Shown here piece by piece: positions 1-5,605 of a stretch of 6,799 nucleotides of DNA. Within the stretch, counting starts at the first letter, position 1. Each line of letters starts with the position of its first letter. The stretch lies in contig CP070726.1 of NCBI GenBank assembly GCA_020350865.1, positions 2,373,622-2,380,420 on the forward strand, written 5' to 3'. This DNA is from Thermoplasmata archaeon (lineage in GTDB: Archaea > Thermoplasmatota > Thermoplasmata > GCA-020350865). Under the pieces are notes generated by a model. That model did no database searches. It had not been told where the DNA came from and was given only the letters and a program-made list of their open reading frames with translations. The position numbers were made by a program, and so were the translations under genes.

Positions 1-558
1 GAAACAGGGCAGAACCATTCCCATATTATCGGACTGCTGGATGATTTACTGGAGGGACAAATCGAAAAGGAGAGAATTGTCGAGCTCAGAGATATGCTGG
101 TTGATATTGCAGGGAATCTGTCCGAACACAACCAAAGCATTGCGGACGACATCATGGAAGTGGTGAATAACATCGACGATTTTGAGCAGGAGACAGATGA
201 ACAGCTGCAGAATATAAACCGAACCCTCGACCAGCTTGCCCACCTGGAGGAAATCTTAGATGACCTTGAGGCCCTGGACCAGTCACTGAATCAGGCAGAG
301 GAGGACATCCAGGAATCCATTGATGACAGATCAACCAGGGCGGAGGATGAGGAACATATGATAATTCTGGAGTTGCTAATGATCATTGTTATTATTCTTT
401 TGGCAATCAACATTATATTGACATTTCTTCATGGAATAGAAGGGAAATCAGGTGGGGATAAGGCAACCATCCAAAAAGAAATCGAGGAGGAAACCGGGCA
501 GGATGTTACCCAGAAAGATGAGCCGAAAAAACCGCCGCCCCCGCCGCCTTCAAAATAA
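1..558 (+). CDS. C-terminal part of a coiled-coil, membrane-anchored surface protein (5' partial)
   Basis: The frame is open from the first base, so this is the last 185 codons of a longer gene; an internal ATG at 94 exists but has no reason to be the start. Residues 10-110 of the fragment are almost all helix-forming, very acidic, with Leu/Ile/Val at heptad-like spacing and no Pro, which reads as a coiled coil. Residues about 121-143 (Ile/Leu/Met-rich, starting IILELLMIIV) form one transmembrane helix. A polar tail of about 40 residues follows, rich in Lys and Glu and ending KKPPPPPPSK. Four N-X-S/T sequons (residues 5, 39, 44, 73) lie before the helix and none after it, which fits an outside stalk and a cytoplasmic tail. 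The missing N-terminal part would carry the functional domain. A membrane-tethered surface protein is likely; a sensor or secretion component cannot be excluded. I do not recognise the family. Confidence 0.8.
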   Translation, partial: ETGQNHSHIIGLLDDLLEGQIEKERIVELRDMLVDIAGNLSEHNQSIADDIMEVVNNIDDFEQETDEQLQNINRTLDQLAHLEEILDDLEALDQSLNQAEEDIQESIDDRSTRAEDEEHMIILELLMIIVIILLAINIILTFLHGIEGKSGGDKATIQKEIEEETGQDVTQKDEPKKPPPPPPSK

Positions 559-614
559 CTCGGAGAAAGGATATATTGAATTGGTCATGCATAATCATAT
601 CATTGAACATGATC

Positions 615-640
615 AACAGTATCGGTTCCTCAATACTGTT
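615..640. repeat. Perfect 8-bp inverted repeat in the intergenic region
   Basis: AACAGTAT at 615-622 is the exact reverse complement of ATACTGTT at 633-640, with a 10-base spacer. It lies 57 bases after the stop of the coiled-coil gene and about 38 bases upstream of the TATA-like box of the next gene. No T-run follows on either strand, so it is not a standard intrinsic terminator. It could be an operator for a dimeric regulator, an RNA 3'-end hairpin, or chance. The rest of the 559-718 gap is AT-rich and holds no gene I can support. Confidence 0.45.
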
Positions 641-677
641 CCAAAATAAAAAATAGGAAAAATCCATTCCAAATAGT

Positions 678-686
678 ATTTATATC
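678..686 (+). promoter_or_regulatory. Putative archaeal TATA box (box A) for the 719 gene
   Basis: ATTTATATC resembles the archaeal box A consensus TTTATATA and is preceded by a purine-rich CAAATAG that could serve as a BRE. Its centre is about 26 bases upstream of position 708, so the transcript would start just before the Shine-Dalgarno and have a leader of about 11 bases. Confidence 0.5.
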
Positions 687-708
687 AGGAGCGTTGTAAA
701 ATAGGGCA

Positions 709-715
709 GAGGAGG
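709..715 (+). promoter_or_regulatory. Shine-Dalgarno site of the 719 gene
   Basis: GAGGAGG ends three bases before the ATG at 719. The spacing is short but the match is strong, and no better in-frame start lies nearby. It supports 719 as the start. Confidence 0.65.
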
Positions 716-718
716 ATT

Positions 719-3310
719 ATGGGAAATAATCGTAAATCATACAACGGGTCAAAACCAATAATTGCCCTCTCTATTCTGTGCTTGCTTTTCACCTCATTCA
801 ATCCATGTATTATATCTCAAGTGAGAGCAAGCGATTTCGACGGCGTCAGTTGGGAGAAATGGGCTGACGAAAATGGAGCAATTCCTGTTTTGGATGTGGG
901 AGCACCAGGCGGTCTGGATTATCCTTGGGCAGGATCTCCAGAGGTTATAAGGGATGACGATGTTCTTCTTGATGGCGATCCCACCAACGATGACGAATTA
1001 TATAAAATGTGGTATAACGGCAACTCAATACAAGAATATTACACGTTCAGGATATTCTATGCCACATCCTCCGACGGTATCAATTGGAACAAATATGTTG
1101 ATGTTAATGGTGATGCAACACCTGTCATCGATTTAGGAGGTGCGCCAGGGGGAGCTGACGATGCAAGTGCGCAGGCGTTGTGTGTGGTCAAGGAGGCAGG
1201 GCTCTATAAAATGTGGTACAGTGCACAGGCAGTAAGTACAGACCCCTATAAAACATTATACGCCACTTCTAATGACGGCATTTCATGGGCAAAACATGGT
1301 TTGGTTTTGGATGTCGGTGCTACAGGTGAGCGTGATGAAAGGGATGCATATTCGCCCCAGGTCATTATCGACGACAATGCTCTTCCTTTAGAAAGGTACA
1401 AAATGTGGTACATGGGACAGACCCAATCTGGCCCTTTCAAATTCTTTTATGCCACCTCCCCTGATGGCCTTTCATGGACAAAATACTCCGATGCTCTTGG
1501 TGCTATTCCTGTACTTGAACCAGGTGGTGCTCCAGGAGGTTACGATGATTCCTCAGTGGGACATGCCTGTGTTATCAAAGATAATAATGGCAAATATAGG
1601 ATGTGGTACCACGGTGCAAGCAGTGTAGGCTTTAAAATCCTTTATGCAGAATCCACCGATGGTATCCTCTGGACCAAACATGGTTTGGCAGTGGATGTAG
1701 GCCAAGAAATCGAACTTGACAGTGATATGGTCGGAAAACCCACTGTATTAAAAGATGCGGATGATAGATACAAGATGTGGTATGAAGGGGCAGAAGACGG
1801 AATAATAAGAATATTCTATGCTTACTCTAAATCCGAGAATCTTCCCCCAGTTGCGGATGCTGGGATTGATAAGATTGTTTACGAAGGCGATGAAGTGCAG
1901 CTCGATGGCTCGAATTCGTACGATATCGACGGCACCATAGTAAACCATGAATGGGACATCGATACAAGCGACGGTCTGTGCTGGGATTTGGGGCTCCCTC
2001 CAGACGCAGAAGGTGAGGTTGTCACACACACCTACAATACCAGCGGTATCTACATTGCAACCTTGAATGTGACGGACGACAATGGGTCCTATGCCCTGGC
2101 CACCTGCAGTATAACCGTGCTCAAGCATCCAACATTATACATTAACATCAGTCAGAATCGCAATGATGTCATCCTCTCTTGGGATCCCCCTTCAAACCCG
2201 GGCATCGACTATTACCTGATATACCGCTCGGAATCACAGGTGGACTTCGATTTTGACAATCCCTGGGTGAACACGTCTGTGGATTGCGGACCTGGGGAAT
2301 CGGGCCCTATATTCCTCAGAACTGTTTGGAATGATTCCAATGCAGCGCTTCCGAGCAATGAAACCAATTACAAGCAGCAGTATTATTACATTTTAAGGTC
2401 TGTGAATATCCATGGCGGTATGAGCAGAACCAGCAGAACGGTGGGTAAATGGACAAGGTGCTTCCTCCAGGGTGTATCTTCGTTCTCCCTGCCTTTGACC
2501 CCTATCTTTCCATATACCATTGACGACCTGACTACTCATATGAATGCCAGCTACATCAAATATATGGATCCAATTAAGCACATCTGGATGAGCCATGACC
2601 TCAAGGGAGGGGAAAACAACAACACGATTGTGAACCTGGGTGCGGGCTACGAGGTAAAGTTCGCAAAAAAGACGAACTACACCTTCACGGGTATGCCGGG
2701 GGCTATGATAATCTACGATGACGATAACGGTCTTACCGGTTTCGACCCTTATAACGAAGCAAAGAACCTTACAGTTAATATCGAGCCCAACGGGGATGTG
2801 AACCTGACTTGGGATGAGCCCCCGGGCTTGGGGCCCTGGGGATATTACGAGGTTTCCTTTTCCCATGAAAGAGATGGGTTCTTCGGTACGCTCGATTTGG
2901 ATTACTTCTCTGTCTGTGATCCAGTTGCCTATGGAACCAACGGTACAATACACACAGGTGCAAAAGCCCCGGACGGGGGGACACGGTTGTACTACATGGT
3001 CGTTCCCTTCGATTTAAAGGGGACAAGGTGCTCAGCTACGTACAGCATTGGCCTCTGGACCGAGGATTACTGCTCTCAGTACGACACCTTCGGCATCCCG
3101 CTGAAAATGAATGAGAACCATACAGCAGATTGGTACTGTGACAACATACCCGAAACAGTGGGCATGAATTATCACAACGATTCTGCTCAGCGCTGGTGCT
3201 GGCACTCGGCGAGAATGCCCGCGGGAGCCTATGATCCCACGATAATTATGACGGAGGGATACCAAATTTCCACCGCGAATGAATCTAAATTCACCTTTAT
3301 GGGGATATAA
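719..3310 (+). CDS. Secreted five-bladed beta-propeller / PKD / duplicated FN3-module protein
   Basis: The 863 residues begin with a Sec signal peptide: a polar n-region, hydrophobic core 13-27 and likely cleavage after Ala37 (VRA). Residues 40-370 carry five blade repeats, with Y[KR]MWY at 95, 163, 227, 293 and 351 and DGxxW at 41, 119, 186, 249 and 314. This is typical of five-bladed propellers such as the GH43/GH32/GH130 superfamily. Residues 376-468 are a PKD domain (EGDEVQLDGSNS, HEWDID). The remainder is two tandem units: FN3-like 472-572 plus a module at 573-661, then FN3-like 680-774 plus a module at 775-863, each module with GxWT near its start and a final [YF]TF motif. Sixteen N-X-S/T sequons lie after residue 439 and none in the propeller. 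No C-terminal membrane anchor or sorting motif is visible. A carbohydrate-related surface role is inferred from the fold; a catalytic triad could not be assigned. It is a paralogue of the 3459 gene. Confidence 0.92.
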   Translation: MGNNRKSYNGSKPIIALSILCLLFTSFNPCIISQVRASDFDGVSWEKWADENGAIPVLDVGAPGGLDYPWAGSPEVIRDDDVLLDGDPTNDDELYKMWYNGNSIQEYYTFRIFYATSSDGINWNKYVDVNGDATPVIDLGGAPGGADDASAQALCVVKEAGLYKMWYSAQAVSTDPYKTLYATSNDGISWAKHGLVLDVGATGERDERDAYSPQVIIDDNALPLERYKMWYMGQTQSGPFKFFYATSPDGLSWTKYSDALGAIPVLEPGGAPGGYDDSSVGHACVIKDNNGKYRMWYHGASSVGFKILYAESTDGILWTKHGLAVDVGQEIELDSDMVGKPTVLKDADDRYKMWYEGAEDGIIRIFYAYSKSENLPPVADAGIDKIVYEGDEVQLDGSNSYDIDGTIVNHEWDIDTSDGLCWDLGLPPDAEGEVVTHTYNTSGIYIATLNVTDDNGSYALATCSITVLKHPTLYINISQNRNDVILSWDPPSNPGIDYYLIYRSESQVDFDFDNPWVNTSVDCGPGESGPIFLRTVWNDSNAALPSNETNYKQQYYYILRSVNIHGGMSRTSRTVGKWTRCFLQGVSSFSLPLTPIFPYTIDDLTTHMNASYIKYMDPIKHIWMSHDLKGGENNNTIVNLGAGYEVKFAKKTNYTFTGMPGAMIIYDDDNGLTGFDPYNEAKNLTVNIEPNGDVNLTWDEPPGLGPWGYYEVSFSHERDGFFGTLDLDYFSVCDPVAYGTNGTIHTGAKAPDGGTRLYYMVVPFDLKGTRCSATYSIGLWTEDYCSQYDTFGIPLKMNENHTADWYCDNIPETVGMNYHNDSAQRWCWHSARMPAGAYDPTIIMTEGYQISTANESKFTFMGI
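836..1849 (+). repeat. Five propeller-blade repeats in the 719 gene (residues 40-377)
   Basis: Five degenerate repeats of about 58-68 residues. Consensus per blade: a Gly-rich loop (GGAPGG type), an Asp, six residues, P-x-[VI], an acidic turn, Y[KR]MWYxG, then [FL]YATSxDGIxWxK. The fifth copy lacks DGxxW, and the unmatched N-terminal segment FDGVSW (40-45) supplies it. The block is the same length, 1014 bases, as the one at 3558-4571. Confidence 0.85.
2435..2701 (+). repeat. First copy of the ~89-residue C-terminal module
   Basis: Encodes residues 573-661 of the 719 protein, directly after an FN3-like domain. It shows VGKWT, FSLPLTP, TIDDL, a Trp at 623, LGAGYEV and YTFTG. The pattern of an [ILF]-S-L-P-L start, a central W and a late GxGY recalls a module widespread in secreted bacterial and archaeal proteins (the 'NLISLPL ... 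GYW' type). Similarity to the second copy at 3041-3307 is weak but colinear. Confidence 0.65.
3041..3307 (+). repeat. Second copy of the ~89-residue C-terminal module
   Basis: Encodes residues 775-863, the extreme C-terminus of the 719 protein. Colinear matches to the first copy are IGLWT, FGIPL, TADW, a Trp at 826 or 828, EGYQI and FTFMG. This copy has three Cys (785, 807, 827), whereas the first has one (581). The protein stops where the first copy's TFTG motif ends, so the module boundary is sharp. Confidence 0.65.
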
Positions 3311-3368
3311 CCTCCTTATCCCGTTGAAAACTATAATCCGAATAAAGTAAATCGTTAAGTAATCACAG

Positions 3369-3377
3369 TTTCATATA
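3369..3377 (+). promoter_or_regulatory. Weak TATA-like box upstream of the 3459 gene
   Basis: TTTCATATA is an imperfect box A in an AT-rich patch. It would place transcription start near 3400 and give a leader of about 60 bases to the TTG. It is the best candidate in the 148-base gap, but the match is poor; read-through from the upstream gene is an alternative. Confidence 0.3.
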
Positions 3378-3444
3378 CTAATCAGATGAAGGAGGCGAGG
3401 GAAGCGGGTAAGCCAGTCCTCAACCTCGTTTTCGATGCTCAGTA

Positions 3445-3453
3445 AAAGGAGGG
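3445..3453 (+). promoter_or_regulatory. Shine-Dalgarno that selects a TTG start
   Basis: AAAGGAGGG is a near-perfect Shine-Dalgarno. It lies inside the first codons of the longest ORF (ATG at 3435) and five bases before an in-frame TTG at 3459. The ATG at 3435 has no comparable site upstream. This decides the start in favour of the TTG. Confidence 0.75.
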
Positions 3454-3458
3454 AGCCC

Positions 3459-5507
3459 TTGAATAAAAAGGTAATTAGGAAGGGTGCGGTAACGCTAATT
3501 GTGACTATTCTCATTATTATCAATTTTGCAGGCCTGACATCTTTTATTGTAAGCGGCTTCGACGGCATCAGCTGGGAGAAATGGGCAGACGAAAATGGGG
3601 CAATTCCGGTTTTGGATGTGGGGGCGCCGGGCGATCTGGATAGTCTAAGGGTACTTTCTCCAGCAATTATTAGAGATGATGATGTGCTCATAGACAACAA
3701 TACAATCAACGATGATGAGCTGTACAAGATGTGGTATATCGGGAACAATATACCGGATTGGCGTTATTTCAGGATATTCTATGCCACATCTCCCGACGGC
3801 ATCAACTGGAACAAATATACCGCGGGAACTGGCTCAGCGGTCCCTGTTATTGAATATGGTGGTTCACCCGATGGAATGGATGACCATAGTGTCTATGCTC
3901 AGGCAGTAACAAAGGAAAACGGACTTTATCGCATGTGGTACAGTGGTCTTGATGCTGGTGAATACCATCATCGTGTTCTGTATGCCACCTCCTGGGACGG
4001 AATAAACTGGATAAAACACGGTCTTGTGTTGGGTGTGGGGAACCCGGGTGAACCGGATGAGAGGGATGCATATGCCCCTACCATTGTAATCGATGAAGAT
4101 GCGCCATCTTCGGAGAGGTATAAAATGTGGTACCTCGGGCAAACCCATCCGGGTCCACTGAAGATATTCTACGCCACCTCTCCCGATGGGATAGTATGGA
4201 CTAAATACGCCGACGCCAACGGAGCAATTCCTGTGTTAGAGCCTGGTGGGGCACCAGGTGGGGTAGATGATTCGTCTGTTTCCCACCCTGATGTGATGAT
4301 AGACGAAGGGATGTACAAAATGTGGTATGTGGGTGTCAGCAGTCAGGGATTTAAGTTGTTGTATGCCACATCAATGGATGGTATCAATTGGAATAAATAC
4401 GGTGAAGCATTGGGATTAGGTCTCCCTGGGGAGATGGACAGTGTTACCGTGGGCACACCAACTGTGATGAGGGAGACAAACGGCTCGTACCGAATGTGGT
4501 ACATGGGTTATGATGGTCTGGTTGCTAGAATCTGCTATGCCTATCCCGCCCAACCCGATAATCTGCCCCCAATCGCAGAGGCAGGTGAAGATCAATCCCT
4601 GTACGAAGGTGAGGAGGTGCATTTCGACGGCTCAACCTCGCAAGACCCGGACGGTACAATCGTGTCCTATGAATGGGATTTCGATATAAGGGATGGTCTG
4701 TGGTGGGACACGGCCGCGCCTCCGGATGCCACCGGTGTTCAGGCAACGCACATCTATGGAGACAACGGTAATTTCACTGTTACACTGAGAGTAACAGACG
4801 ACCAGAACCTCTCGGCCACAGACACCTGCAACATCACAGTGCTCAATGTCGATCCGAACGCCACCATCGAATCCGCCGTCATGGATGTGGAAATAGGTCT
4901 GAGGGTGGCTGGCAGAAAGTACAACGATGTGGGCATGACACTGTTCGAAGAGGGAAATCCCATCACATATCTTTCGATTGAAAGGATGCCGGGTTCCCCG
5001 AATGATCAGATGGCCTGGATTCCCATGACACTGGACATGACCAGGACCCACTCGGCTTCGGTCACCTTTACCCCGGAAGATCCTCCAAATATAGGGGCAA
5101 ACCCCGTGTGGATATATTTGAAGTTCGAGAACGGCAGCGTGGAGGAACTCCACCACACGTTCAACGTCCAGCAGTCCATGGAAAGGGACAGCGAACACTG
5201 GAACCATGTGGAGCCGTGGTATGTCAATATAACTGGCAACCTGACCGGGCTCCAATTCGAACTCGCTTCCCAGATAACAGACCCTGGCAGTGATGACGAG
5301 ACATTGATATTCACCTACGGGAACCAGACTGTAACTTCGGTCTACCTTAATAATCCCCCGAATCCTGATCCATACCCCTCTCCCGATGTGAATCCCAGAG
5401 ATATTGCAGATGTTACTTCTATAATATACGAAGGCCCGGGAATCATCTTCTTAACCGTTGTGGATGACGACGGAGGAACGGACCCCCAGACCATCACCAT
5501 TCAATAG
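3459..5507 (+). CDS. Secreted five-bladed beta-propeller / PKD protein, paralogue of the 719 product
   Basis: From the TTG start the product is 682 residues and begins MNKKVIRKGA, a compact basic n-region followed by a long hydrophobic stretch (10-32). This is a signal peptide or an uncleaved N-terminal anchor; the cleavage site is unclear. Residues 34-371 are a five-bladed propeller with Y[KR]MWY at 89, 157, 221, 286 and 344 and DGxxW at 35, 113, 180, 243 and 307. By eye about two thirds of residues match the neighbour, and total length is the same. A PKD domain spans 371-463 (YEGEEVHFDGSTS, YEWDFD). Residues 464-682 share nothing obvious with the neighbour: a beta-rich region with IGLRVAGRKYND and IERMPGSPN, then a PKD/Ig-like end (ITDPGSDDETLIFTYG). 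Ten sequons are present, only two in the propeller. There is no C-terminal anchor. Surface carbohydrate binding or processing is the best guess; no active site is proven. The longer ATG start at 3435 adds eight residues. Confidence 0.9.
   Translation: MNKKVIRKGAVTLIVTILIIINFAGLTSFIVSGFDGISWEKWADENGAIPVLDVGAPGDLDSLRVLSPAIIRDDDVLIDNNTINDDELYKMWYIGNNIPDWRYFRIFYATSPDGINWNKYTAGTGSAVPVIEYGGSPDGMDDHSVYAQAVTKENGLYRMWYSGLDAGEYHHRVLYATSWDGINWIKHGLVLGVGNPGEPDERDAYAPTIVIDEDAPSSERYKMWYLGQTHPGPLKIFYATSPDGIVWTKYADANGAIPVLEPGGAPGGVDDSSVSHPDVMIDEGMYKMWYVGVSSQGFKLLYATSMDGINWNKYGEALGLGLPGEMDSVTVGTPTVMRETNGSYRMWYMGYDGLVARICYAYPAQPDNLPPIAEAGEDQSLYEGEEVHFDGSTSQDPDGTIVSYEWDFDIRDGLWWDTAAPPDATGVQATHIYGDNGNFTVTLRVTDDQNLSATDTCNITVLNVDPNATIESAVMDVEIGLRVAGRKYNDVGMTLFEEGNPITYLSIERMPGSPNDQMAWIPMTLDMTRTHSASVTFTPEDPPNIGANPVWIYLKFENGSVEELHHTFNVQQSMERDSEHWNHVEPWYVNITGNLTGLQFELASQITDPGSDDETLIFTYGNQTVTSVYLNNPPNPDPYPSPDVNPRDIADVTSIIYEGPGIIFLTVVDDDGGTDPQTITIQ
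3558..4571 (+). repeat. Five propeller-blade repeats in the 3459 gene (residues 34-371)
   Basis: The same blade consensus, blade order and total length as 836-1849. Spacing between successive YxMWY motifs is 68, 64, 65 and 58 residues here against 68, 64, 66 and 58 in the neighbour. The first 84 bases (from the codon for Phe34) differ from the neighbour at nine positions, seven of them synonymous. The match continues through the PKD domain to about 4844. Confidence 0.88.
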
Positions 5508-5532
5508 AAATCCGGAACGGAGGACACCACCT

Positions 5533-5540
5533 TTTATATA
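5533..5540 (+). promoter_or_regulatory. Consensus archaeal TATA box, distal, for the 5606 gene
   Basis: TTTATATA matches the archaeal box A consensus exactly. It would start transcription near 5562, giving a leader of about 35-45 bases. Confidence 0.5.
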
Positions 5541-5565
5541 GCATACAAAAAAGCATTACAGAATG

Positions 5566-5574
5566 TATATATAA
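5566..5574 (+). promoter_or_regulatory. Second TATA-like box, proximal, for the 5606 gene
   Basis: TATATATAA is centred about 26 bases before 5596, next to an in-frame GTG at 5597. If used, it would give a nearly leaderless transcript starting with that GTG. No Shine-Dalgarno precedes either the GTG or the ATG at 5606, which is compatible with leaderless initiation. Confidence 0.4.
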
Positions 5575-5605
5575 TCATAATCCATAAACCAAAACCGTGA
5601 ATAGC

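Noticed and set aside
452..649. A 65-codon + strand ORF overlapping the end of the first gene
   Set aside because: It is a basic, low-complexity shadow of the coiled-coil gene in another frame, without a ribosome site.
776..808. Lipobox-like Cys in the signal peptide of the 719 protein (Cys21 or Cys30)
   Set aside because: Neither SILC nor FNPC has the small residues (Gly/Ala/Ser at -1) required for lipoprotein processing; an ordinary Sec cleavage at VRA fits better.
1748..2953. Long minus-strand ORFs (126 and 186 codons) opposite the 719 gene, and a 207-codon one opposite the 3459 gene (4632-5255)
   Set aside because: They lie antisense to domains with clear homologous structure and have no recognisable protein features; they are codon-usage shadows.
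3392..3428. Possible leader hairpin (GAGG-c-GAGG pairing with CCTC-aa-CCTC) before the 3459 gene
   Set aside because: The stem is only two 4-bp pieces with an internal loop and a 17-base loop, and the predicted transcript start lies inside it.
3386..3445. A 19-codon ORF (MKEAREAGKPVLNLVFDAQ) ending just before the Shine-Dalgarno of the 3459 gene, a possible leader peptide
   Set aside because: It has no ribosome site of its own, and the likely TATA box at 3369-3377 would start transcription downstream of its ATG. No attenuation-like codon run or terminator is visible, so chance is more likely.
3311..3458. Intrinsic terminator between the two paralogues
   Set aside because: No T-run and no stable stem was found after the stop at 3310; the sequence begins with a pyrimidine stretch only.
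836..4571. Direct assignment of the propellers as active glycoside hydrolases (GH43/GH32) or sialidases
   Set aside because: Only the fold-level repeat pattern matches. The S-x-D-G-x-x-W motif is not a true Asp-box, and no asymmetric catalytic Asp/Glu set could be singled out, since the acidic positions recur in every blade.
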